DNA from: JBBQBM01 sp038317375
Lineage (GTDB): Bacteria > Patescibacteriota > Saccharimonadia > Saccharimonadales > JAGQMS01
Reading direction: 5' to 3'
NCBI GenBank assembly: GCA_038317375.1
Contig: JBBQBM010000008.1
Location: forward strand, 1 to 16,465
Length of the DNA: 16,465 nt
Part shown: in pieces, positions 1 through 4,559 of the stretch
Layout: each line of letters opens with the position of its first letter
Numbering within the stretch: position 1 is the first letter of the stretch
The notes under the pieces: model-generated
The model's input: the letters and a program-made list of their open reading frames with translations, nothing else
Databases searched by the model: none
Told to the model about the DNA's origin: nothing
Program-made: the position numbers and the translations under genes

Positions 1-115
1 CGGCCTTGCCGATATAAATTATCTTGCCAGTTCTGTCTTTATGAAAATAAACCCCCGGAGTTGACGGAAGGTTCTTTAGTTTGTTTGACAATGCTTCGTT
101 CACATTGTCTATCAT
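1..115 (-). CDS. uvrC: UvrABC system protein C, N-terminal fragment
   Basis: This is the first 38 codons of a minus-strand gene that runs off the window start. The reading begins MIDNVNEALSNKLKNLP and continues into a PGVYFHKD segment and IIYIGKA, which is the start of the GIY-YIG nuclease domain of UvrC. UvrC makes the 3' incision (GIY-YIG domain) and the 5' incision (C-terminal domain) in nucleotide excision repair after UvrA and UvrB have located the lesion. I chose the ATG at 115-113 because the GIY-YIG core follows at the usual distance. This start codon lies inside the first bases of the left repeat at 111-139, so the native upstream region seems to have been displaced by an inserted unit. 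No Shine-Dalgarno sequence is visible. A second excision-repair gene, uvrA, lies about 4.4 kb away on the same strand. Function is certain; the exact start is less so. Confidence 0.9.
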   Translation of the reverse strand, partial: MIDNVNEALSNKLKNLPSTPGVYFHKDRTGKIIYIGKA

Positions 116-139
116 ACACAGTTTAGGAAATGAGGAACA
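111..139 (+). repeat. left inverted repeat of cassette 1 (L1)
   Basis: The 29 bases starting ATCATACACAGTTTAGG and ending GAGGAACA recur exactly at 666-694. The reverse complement of the right repeats at 620-650 and 1125-1155 matches them except for two substitutions near the outer end and a missing block of about 6 bases in the middle. The next bases are C-G-G here and T-G-G in the second copy. The repeat overlaps the uvrC start codon. Confidence 0.85.
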
Positions 140-152
140 CGGGTGGGAGGTC

Positions 153-188
153 CTGGAGGAGGAGTCCTTTGTCGGACTCCTCCTCCAG
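153..188 (-). terminator. strong 15-bp hairpin downstream of the 210-473 gene
   Basis: Bases 153-167 and 174-188 are perfectly complementary (15 bp, GC-rich) with a six-base loop. The hairpin lies 21 bp past the stop of the minus-strand gene 210-473, where a terminator is expected. On the minus strand no T-run follows; on the plus strand it is followed by CTTTTCTGTTCTC. It could therefore act in both directions, or be a 3'-end stabiliser instead of a classic terminator. Confidence 0.6.
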
Positions 189-209
189 CTTTTCTGTTCT
201 CTTGTGAGC

Positions 210-473
210 TTAACGATCGCGCCTTGGGCGACATAGAAAACTTACGGCAAAAAAATAAACCGCAGCCATTCCAAATAACACCCCGATTCCGATTATGAAC
301 TCACCGCGATCACCTGTCACAGACTGAATATTCCCTGGCACGTAAGTACCAAGAATCTCCGAGTGGACGATCTGGCGCCCAGAAAGGACACCTGATACAC
401 CGATTACAAGCAAAATAAAGCCAAGACCAGCTGACGACAGCATGTCTTTGAACCCTTCTTTACGTGCAGTCAC
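210..473 (-). CDS. hypothetical two-helix membrane protein (cassette 1)
   Basis: I do not recognise this 87-residue protein. It has two hydrophobic segments, about residues 14-32 (LSSAGLGFILLVIGVSGVL) and 58-81, separated by a polar stretch with GTYVPGN and TGDRGE, and it ends in a basic tail (CRPRRDR). That gives a small two-pass membrane protein with a basic C-terminus, probably cytoplasmic. The start is a GTG at 473; a strong Shine-Dalgarno (AAAGGAG) ends a few bases upstream, which favours it over the internal ATG at 443. The upstream small gene 460-573 overlaps it by 14 bp, so the two are probably translated as a coupled pair. A strong hairpin follows at 153-188. The gene lies within the first inverted-repeat cassette. 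No function can be assigned. Confidence 0.65.
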   Translation of the reverse strand: MTARKEGFKDMLSSAGLGFILLVIGVSGVLSGRQIVHSEILGTYVPGNIQSVTGDRGEFIIGIGVLFGMAAVYFFAVSFLCRPRRDR

Positions 474-573
474 GACAACTCCTTTGTGCTATAGACCAGT
501 GTAGTTGGTGTCCGATGAGCGTGAGAATGACCCACACGATCGTGAGATAACCGATACTTCTAGAGTTCTTCAT
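460..573 (-). CDS. small single-helix membrane protein (cassette 1, first gene)
   Basis: This 37-residue frame starts at the ATG at 573 (MKNSRSIGYLTIVWVILTL...), preceded by GAAGG four bases upstream. It has one hydrophobic stretch of about 18 residues, then HQLHWSIAQRSCRDCT. The same frame stays open upstream to 660 through a TTG codon, but that would make the repeat part of the protein, and the RBS supports the internal ATG. Its stop lies 14 bp inside the next gene (210-473), as expected for translational coupling. The family is unknown. It could be a real micro-protein or only a leader peptide for the downstream gene. Confidence 0.45.
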   Translation of the reverse strand: MKNSRSIGYLTIVWVILTLIGHQLHWSIAQRSCRDCT

Positions 574-619
574 CTTGCCTTCTTTCCACTGGCGGACCAG
601 CTGTAGTGGACTTGGTGGT

Positions 620-650
620 GAACCGTGTTCCCCTAAACTTTGTACGATTT
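620..650 (-). repeat. right inverted repeat of cassette 1 (R1)
   Basis: Bases 626-650 match 1131-1155 exactly (25 bp; TGTTCCCCTAAACTTTGTAC followed by GATTT), and 620-624 (GAACC) match 1125-1129 after one mismatch at 625. Read on the minus strand it is an imperfect copy of the left repeats: ATCGTACAAAGTTTAGG, then GGAACA. In this copy the triplet that is a start codon in R2 reads ACG. Confidence 0.85.
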
Positions 651-665
651 TAAAGTTCAATTCAG

Positions 666-694
666 ATCATACACAGTTTAGGAAATGAGGAACA
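666..694 (+). repeat. left inverted repeat of cassette 2 (L2)
   Basis: This is an exact 29-bp copy of 111-139. It is separated from R1 (620-650) by only 15 bp, so 620-694 as a whole forms an imperfect palindrome whose two arms differ by an extra block of about 6 bases in the L arm. The next bases are T-G-G, as in R2, while L1 and R1 both have C-G-G at that place. Confidence 0.85.
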
Positions 695-702
695 TGGGGT
701 TA

Positions 703-734
703 CCGGGGGTAATGCATTACTGCACTACCCCCGG
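703..734 (-). terminator. GNRA-capped hairpin downstream of the 742-1131 gene
   Basis: Bases 703-711 (CCGGGGGTA) pair with 726-734 over 9 bp. Position 712 with 725 is A-C on the plus strand but a U-G wobble in minus-strand RNA. An inner TGCA/TGCA stem then closes a GUAA tetraloop in minus-strand RNA. The hairpin starts 7 bp after the stop of gene 742-1131. No T-run follows, so it may terminate weakly, need a factor, or protect the 3' end. Confidence 0.6.
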
Positions 735-741
735 CTTCAAG

Positions 742-1131
742 CTATGCGGGCTTGGTGGAATTCAGTGTGCCGAGGTGCTCGACACCTTTCTTTATCCCGA
801 GTCCGAAACGCCGTATAACTTTTCCATTGAGCCGGATCAGCTTTACCAAGTGGACTAGCCCCGTGGCAAACAGAAAAAGTACCGGGAGGTAGTAGCCAAT
901 AGCGCCGATGAGGCCGCTGTGCTTCAAGGGCACGAGCCACCGAAGCACATCGAAGCATTTGTATATCACCACGGCGTAAAAGATTGAAATGACGAGTTGC
1001 GTGATTGCCCAATTCCGCCAGTTGTAGAAGTAGCTTTTCAACTTGTTCTCTTTTCTGCTGGCGAGCCAGCGGTTGTAGTGTTTTAAGACCATTTCCGACG
1101 GCTCAGCCATAACAGCCAAGAGAGGAACCAT
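742..1131 (-). CDS. hypothetical two-helix membrane protein (cassette 2)
   Basis: I do not recognise this 129-residue protein. An N-terminal polar region rich in K, R and W (about residues 14-40) is followed by two hydrophobic helices at about 43-63 and 76-97, and a basic C-terminal tail (GKVIRRFGLGIKKGVEHL). The topology is probably cytoplasm-in for both ends. The ATG at 1131-1129 lies within the right repeat, and the repeat itself supplies the RBS-like AGGGG three bases upstream; ATGs at 1110 and 1092 have no RBS. A near-consensus promoter at 1190-1218 lies outside the repeat and reads into this gene with a leader of about 50 nt. A hairpin at 703-734 follows the stop. It looks like the only cargo of the second cassette; its function is unknown. 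Confidence 0.65.
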   Translation of the reverse strand: MVPLLAVMAEPSEMVLKHYNRWLASRKENKLKSYFYNWRNWAITQLVISIFYAVVIYKCFDVLRWLVPLKHSGLIGAIGYYLPVLFLFATGLVHLVKLIRLNGKVIRRFGLGIKKGVEHLGTLNSTKPA

Positions 1132-1155
1132 GTTCCCCTAAACTTTGTACGATTT
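1125..1155 (-). repeat. right inverted repeat of cassette 2 (R2)
   Basis: It is identical to R1 (620-650) except at 1130. Read on the minus strand the repeat gives GTTTAGGGGAACATGG, so it contains both an RBS-like stretch and the start codon of gene 742-1131. The promoter at 1190-1218 lies 35 bp outside the repeat. Confidence 0.85.
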
Positions 1156-1189
1156 AAATGTGCGCCAGAATATTACATCTAGCGTGATC

Positions 1190-1218
1190 ATCATACCACT
1201 TATGTTATTAATTGTCAA
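1190..1218 (-). promoter_or_regulatory. near-consensus sigma-70 promoter for the 742-1131 gene
   Basis: On the minus strand TTGACA (1213-1218) is followed after 17 bp by TATGAT (1190-1195): a perfect -35 and a -10 with one substitution at the best spacing. Transcription would start near 1183 and pass through repeat R2 into gene 742-1131. It is the strongest promoter match in the window. Confidence 0.8.
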
Positions 1219-1245
1219 GTACTTTTAGGTATGAAAAAGACGTGG

Positions 1246-1275
1246 GCTGGTTCGAGTCTTTCGACCCGAACCAGC
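1246..1275 (-). terminator. GNRA-capped hairpin downstream of the 1351-3036 gene
   Basis: Bases 1246-1254 (GCTGGTTCG) pair with 1267-1275 over 9 bp. Position 1255 with 1266 is a wobble in minus-strand RNA, and then GTC/GAC closes a GAAA tetraloop on that strand. It lies about 75 bp past the stop of 1351-3036. A T-run (TCTTTTT) follows on the minus strand about 6 to 8 bases later, so this is the most terminator-like of the set. Confidence 0.65.
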
Positions 1276-1350
1276 TTGCACGCCGTACCAGTTACCTGGA
1301 TTTACTGATTTGAGGTCAGCTACCTTATTTGGCAACACCCTTTAGAGGCA

Positions 1351-3036
1351 TTACCCACCAGATGGCGCACCCTGTGCTGTCAGTTTCTTCGCCAATTCAT
1401 CGGCGAATAGCTGTAGGCAAACAGTTAGCTCACTGGGATTCAACTGCTCAATTGGTTGCCCGCAGAAGGCATTACCTGGCTCTTCGCCAGTCACCGGCCC
1501 ATTGTTCAGGCTGACCAATTTCGGAGAGATGGACTTGTCGGCACTAATGTCGAGCCGATAGACCACCTGCCCATTGAGCTCACCATAGGCACGCCAGTTG
1601 TTTCCATCAACCGGAGTGAATTCGACCAACTTGCCCCCGTTGCTAATGAACGTTCCCGCGTTGTTGGCAAAGAAGTTGCGAGCATCAGCTTCGAGGTTGT
1701 CGATGTTCACGCGACGCGGATCTCCATCCGCGAGGGTATAGATCGACAGTTGGTTGAGATTGCCGGCAGTTACTTCGTCGGCGGGGCTCACGGAATACGC
1801 CACGATCAGCTCCGAAGAGCTATTACGAAGCGTAAGAGGCGTAACCCACACCAGTCGGCCAGAGACGCTGTCGCGGAGCAAATACTCCGAAACATTGCCC
1901 GCTTGGACATCTGACGTGACTGGCTCAAAACCAAAACCTCCGCGGTTGTAGTTTTTACGCCCTGCCGCCCATTCCGACTGCTTCCTCTGTTGAGCCACCA
2001 AAGATTCCGGATAAACCGGCCCTGGGTACTCGCCGGGCTTGACAGTTGATTCGTACTGCAACTTGACACCACCATGATCACCGCGAACGATGATGATGCC
2101 GGCAGCCGCGTCGACAGTCCGATCCTTGAAGTAGATCTGTTCAGTAACAGGAACTACCACGATGGGTTCATCCCCATCACAGTAACCCCATACATCACTG
2201 AACTGCCACCGGAAACCCGGATACTTCTCTGCGAGCAGATTGTCTAGAGCATTCCCATGACCACCACCGAAAGCTCGGTCGAGGGCATAGTCACCCGTGA
2301 ACAGACATTGGACGGGATCGCCCTCGCCAGTCCACTCTGAAACACCACCCAACGACTGGGAATAACCATTCCCATCGAGAATGCCACTCCATCGCGCCGG
2401 CTGACCATTCCAGGTATTCAGATATGCCAGTGTTTCTGTCGCCAGACTCACCTTCTGAACATCACCAGAACGACGCTGGATAGCAAATGTTGCACCATCT
2501 AGCGAGCCAACACGAGGATCCCAGCCATCGGCAGGGAGCTCACCGAGCTTGATACAGCTCGGCACGTCAGCCGAACCAATCAAATCGCAGCGCTGACCAT
2601 CGCCCACTTTCGCGCCTTGAACAAGGCGAGTAAGTGATTGCGGTGAGTGCTGCAGGTCTGGTGTATAAAACACCGTCGACTGGTTGTAGTAACGGGCGAG
2701 GTCCTTATCGTTGTCCCAGTTGGTTCTAACAACCTGAATTAGCGAAAAGCCGGCAAGGCAGCCGACCAGGCCAGCTATTACGAAATCAGAGGCAAACCAT
2801 TTGCTGGAATAATCGTTTGTGATTAACCACCAGACACATATGGTGCCAATAGCACCAATCAACATCCAGATCCAGAAGAAGCCACCAAACGACCAGAAAT
2901 TGGCCATCATCCCTTGGTCGTTCCCTTGGGTTTCTGTCATGCCGGGCATCACCAGATTGAAGAATCCGTAAAAAACCAGATAAACAATCGGTGTCCACAG
3001 CCACCAAACGGCGGTCCAGAACAATTTCTTTCCCAT
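1351..3036 (-). CDS. hypothetical membrane-anchored protein with large extracellular domain
   Basis: I do not recognise this 561-residue protein. It has three hydrophobic helices at about residues 9-31, 46-70 and 82-102. With a basic N-terminus (MGKK) inside, the remaining 455 residues would lie outside the cell. That region is rich in W, Y, G, N and D, poor in long hydrophobic runs, and has six cysteines (in QRC, PSC, VQC, GYC, AFC and TVC contexts), enough for three disulfides, which fits an exported domain. It ends in a short helix and an APSGG tail. The start ATG at 3036 is preceded by a good RBS (GAGG, within AGGAAAGAGG). A promoter lies at 3095-3123 and a hairpin follows at 1246-1275, so it is its own transcription unit. 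It shares its style (strong RBS, own hairpin) with the small accessory genes next to it. A surface or sensor role is possible but unproven. Confidence 0.7.
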   Translation of the reverse strand: MGKKLFWTAVWWLWTPIVYLVFYGFFNLVMPGMTETQGNDQGMMANFWSFGGFFWIWMLIGAIGTICVWWLITNDYSSKWFASDFVIAGLVGCLAGFSLIQVVRTNWDNDKDLARYYNQSTVFYTPDLQHSPQSLTRLVQGAKVGDGQRCDLIGSADVPSCIKLGELPADGWDPRVGSLDGATFAIQRRSGDVQKVSLATETLAYLNTWNGQPARWSGILDGNGYSQSLGGVSEWTGEGDPVQCLFTGDYALDRAFGGGHGNALDNLLAEKYPGFRWQFSDVWGYCDGDEPIVVVPVTEQIYFKDRTVDAAAGIIIVRGDHGGVKLQYESTVKPGEYPGPVYPESLVAQQRKQSEWAAGRKNYNRGGFGFEPVTSDVQAGNVSEYLLRDSVSGRLVWVTPLTLRNSSSELIVAYSVSPADEVTAGNLNQLSIYTLADGDPRRVNIDNLEADARNFFANNAGTFISNGGKLVEFTPVDGNNWRAYGELNGQVVYRLDISADKSISPKLVSLNNGPVTGEEPGNAFCGQPIEQLNPSELTVCLQLFADELAKKLTAQGAPSGG

Positions 3037-3056
3037 CGAACCTCTTTCCTAATTGT

Positions 3057-3068
3057 GAAGGTACCTTC
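3057..3068. repeat. 12-bp perfect palindrome in the leader of the 1351-3036 gene
   Basis: GAAGGTACCTTC is a perfect palindrome between the promoter (3095-3123) and the RBS of gene 1351-3036. Its GTACCT half is repeated in inverted form as AGGTAC at 3077-3082. It could be an operator; chance occurrence cannot be excluded. Confidence 0.35.
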
Positions 3069-3094
3069 CCTGAGTTAGGTACGTGAAACAGCTT

Positions 3095-3123
3095 ATTCTA
3101 ACATAATTCTAGGGATTTTACAA
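3095..3123 (-). promoter_or_regulatory. sigma-70 type promoter for the 1351-3036 gene
   Basis: On the minus strand TTGTAA (3118-3123) and TAGAAT (3095-3100) are 17 bp apart. Transcription would start near 3088, giving a leader of about 50 nt that holds the 12-bp palindrome and the RBS. Confidence 0.6.
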
Positions 3124-3128
3124 TATGA

Positions 3129-3156
3129 TTAGCATAGCCCAAGAGTGCTGTAAACT
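3129..3156 (+). promoter_or_regulatory. possible promoter giving a leaderless DedA transcript
   Basis: TTAGCA (3129-3134) and TAAACT (3151-3156) are 16 bp apart, and the ATG at 3164 is 7 bp after the second box. If used, the mRNA would begin at or next to the start codon. Both boxes are only moderate matches. Confidence 0.35.
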
Positions 3157-3163
3157 ACAGTTA

Positions 3164-3850
3164 ATGGAATATTTGGCATTTAGCTTGAGCCCGGAATATC
3201 TAATCACAAGTGGCGGTCTAGTTGCTGTGGCACTTATCATCTTTGCAGAGTCCGGTCTTTTGGTCGGGTTCTTCCTACCCGGTGACACTCTTTTGCTCAG
3301 TGCCGGCTTTCTAGCCTCCCAGGGTAAATTGTCGCTGGCTACTCTTTTGGTAGTCGTAGTAGTCTTTGCGATCTTAGGTGACAATGTTGGCTATAGCATC
3401 GGCCGAAGGGCTGGACCAAGAATCTTTAAAAAGCGTGATGGTGTAGTTTTTAGACAAGAATATCTTGCAAGATCAGAGAAGTTTTATGAAAAGCATGGTG
3501 GAAAAACCATAATTCTAGCAAGGTTTATACCAATAGTACGAACATTTGCCCCGGTGGTCGCCGGTGCGTCGAAAATGGACAGAAAGAAGTTTATGGCCTA
3601 TAACGTCGTCGGAGCAACTCTCTGGGGTGTGGGGGTTACAACGCTTGGTTACTGGCTGGGCAGTAAGGTGCCAAATATCGACAAATACCTATTGCCGGCA
3701 TTCTTGGGAGTAACCGTCTTAACATTCGGACCTGCAATTTATCACCTCTTAAAAGACAAGAATACACGCCTAAAGCTAGCGACTGGTTTTAATAAGCTCA
3801 CCAGAAAAGTCTCGAAGTTGATTGGCCTTAACCGCAATATTGATCTGTAA
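3164..3850 (+). CDS. DedA/VTT-domain family membrane protein
   Basis: This is a polytopic inner-membrane protein of the DedA (SNARE-associated/VTT) family, whose members affect membrane-potential homeostasis and lipid-carrier translocation. The diagnostic parts are FAESGLLVGFFLPGDTLLL near the N-terminus, GDNVGYSIGRRAG in the middle, and the core ARFIPIVRTFAPVVAGASKM followed by FMAYNVVGATLW. The R-x3-P and R-x6-AG pattern of the family is intact. The chosen ATG gives 228 residues, the usual size. An upstream in-frame ATG at 3125 would add 13 residues (MISIAQECCKLQL), but these are polar, cysteine-rich and unlike a DedA N-terminus, and a possible promoter lies between the two ATGs. No RBS is visible at either. 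The gene is divergent from 1351-3036. Family assignment is firm; the substrate is unknown. Confidence 0.88.
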   Translation: MEYLAFSLSPEYLITSGGLVAVALIIFAESGLLVGFFLPGDTLLLSAGFLASQGKLSLATLLVVVVVFAILGDNVGYSIGRRAGPRIFKKRDGVVFRQEYLARSEKFYEKHGGKTIILARFIPIVRTFAPVVAGASKMDRKKFMAYNVVGATLWGVGVTTLGYWLGSKVPNIDKYLLPAFLGVTVLTFGPAIYHLLKDKNTRLKLATGFNKLTRKVSKLIGLNRNIDL

Positions 3851-3898
3851 GTAACAACTCAGGTGCAATTTGAATATCGTTTATGCTTTAATGTAGTT

Positions 3899-4141
3899 AT
3901 GGAAAAAGGCGAGTTCTCTCCAATGCGAATATTCAAGGACTGGGGAGCAAGTATAGACGTGGTGATTAATGATATCGTAGAAGGTCTCGGTGGAGGAGTG
4001 CCAATAGAGCACGATCTCGGAGCTGAGGTTATTTATAATCATGCATGTAACATGGAAGCTAGCGGCGACCTGCCGGTATCCGTTACCGCACATGATGTCT
4101 ATGATCGCTATGTTGGGTATTCAGACGGTACAGACAGATGA
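3899..4141 (+). CDS. small soluble hypothetical protein, first of a coupled pair
   Basis: I do not recognise this frame of about 80 residues. It is soluble and acidic (IDVVINDIVEGLGGGVPIEHDLGAEVIYNHACNM...YDRYVGYSDGTDR) and has no membrane segment. The start is uncertain: a GTG at 3863, the ATG at 3899 used here, or the ATG at 3923, which has an RBS-like AAGGCGAG nine bases upstream. Its stop overlaps the next start as ATGA (4138-4141), the usual sign of translational coupling, and this is the best evidence that it is a real gene. It follows dedA on the same strand by about 50 bp. Its function is unknown. Confidence 0.55.
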   Translation: MEKGEFSPMRIFKDWGASIDVVINDIVEGLGGGVPIEHDLGAEVIYNHACNMEASGDLPVSVTAHDVYDRYVGYSDGTDR

Positions 4142-4278
4142 GCCCTGAACAGAATGACTGGAAAGAGCTTGTACTTTTACCGTTTAATATTAGCCTTGCA
4201 GTTGCTAGAGGAATGGGCCGGCTAGCGGTAGAAACGGTCAACGGGTTGGTCGGACATATCGACAAACAAGATACTTAG
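4138..4278 (+). CDS. 46-residue micro-protein coupled to the 3899-4141 gene
   Basis: This very short frame starts at the ATG that overlaps the previous stop by 4 bp. The protein begins MSPEQNDWKELVLLPFNISL, continues through AVARGMGRLAVETVNGLVGH and ends IDKQDT. The middle (about residues 11-39) is a moderately hydrophobic, glycine-containing segment that could be an amphipathic or membrane-associated helix. No homologue is recognised. The coupling and the short gap to the convergent gene at 4292-4552 (13 bp) support it as real. Confidence 0.5.
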   Translation: MSPEQNDWKELVLLPFNISLAVARGMGRLAVETVNGLVGHIDKQDT

Positions 4279-4287
4279 AGTAAGTAT
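4271..4287. terminator. small hairpin between convergent genes
   Basis: ATACTT (4271-4276) pairs with AAGTAT (4282-4287) across a five-base loop. It overlaps the stop of 4138-4278, and a second weaker hairpin (4288-4304) overlaps the end of the convergent gene. Being AT-rich and short, it is at best a weak bidirectional terminator. Confidence 0.3.
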
Positions 4288-4291
4288 GCGG

Positions 4292-4552
4292 TTAATATAA
4301 ACGCGGTTCTGATATAAATCGCTGCATATCCTCATATGCCTGGTTAATACCGTCTTGTTCGCGCTTCTGCGAGCGCAACATTCCTGCTTCTCCTAGGTGT
4401 CTGCGAAGTGCTGTCATGGGGTGCGTACCTGGCGCGTATACAGTATCATCTCTCTGGACAGAGGGTGGAATCATGTTGCTCAAATCCAGTGGCGCCGGAT
4501 AATCATCTATTTCATATGGACCTAAGTCAGAGTGTGAATATATTTCTACCAT
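4292..4552 (-). CDS. small soluble hypothetical protein following uvrA
   Basis: This is an 86-residue frame, MVEIYSHSDLGPYEIDDYPA at the N-terminus, then PLDLSNMIPPSVQRDDTVYA and a charged helical C-terminal half (ALRRHLGEAGMLRSQKREQD...YEDMQRFI). It has no membrane segment, signal peptide or cysteine. The start lies 7 bp after the uvrA stop on the same strand, so it would be co-transcribed with uvrA and translated by reinitiation; no RBS is visible. I do not recognise a family. The proline-rich first half and helical second half suggest a small adaptor-type protein, but that is a guess. Confidence 0.55.
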   Translation of the reverse strand: MVEIYSHSDLGPYEIDDYPAPLDLSNMIPPSVQRDDTVYAPGTHPMTALRRHLGEAGMLRSQKREQDGINQAYEDMQRFISEPRLY

Positions 4553-4559
4553 GACGATA

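Larger units (their letters stand above)
111..1155. mobile_element. putative pair of tandem inverted-repeat cassettes upstream of uvrC
   Basis: Two adjacent units, 111-650 and 666-1155, have the same layout: a left repeat, a strong hairpin, one or two minus-strand membrane-protein genes, and a right repeat that is an imperfect inverted copy of the left one. The two left repeats are identical over 29 bp, and the two right repeats over 25 bp plus a further 5 after one mismatch, while the cargo between them is unrelated. No transposase or recombinase is present, so any mobility would have to be provided in trans. The units could be MITE-like elements, gene cassettes or invertible segments. The repeats do not show the GTTRRRY core of integron attC sites. 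The repeats themselves are seen directly; the mobile-element reading is inference. Confidence 0.45.

Noticed and set aside
574..660. Longer version of the small gene 460-573, starting at 660
   Set aside because: It would start at TTG without an RBS and translate the right repeat into protein; the ATG at 573 has an RBS.
666..694. L and R repeats as integron attC sites
   Set aside because: The R1-L2 junction is an imperfect palindrome with extra bases in one arm, which recalls attC, but GTTTAGG does not fit the GTTRRRY core and no integrase is seen. I keep the cassette idea without calling it an integron.
695..856. Plus-strand 53-codon frame starting at the ATG of repeat L2
   Set aside because: It is antisense to the end of 742-1131 and runs through the hairpin. 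It has an RBS-like sequence from the repeat but no coherent protein features.
1456..1914. Plus-strand open frame of 152 codons
   Set aside because: It is antisense to 1351-3036, which has a promoter, RBS and coherent topology; this frame has none.
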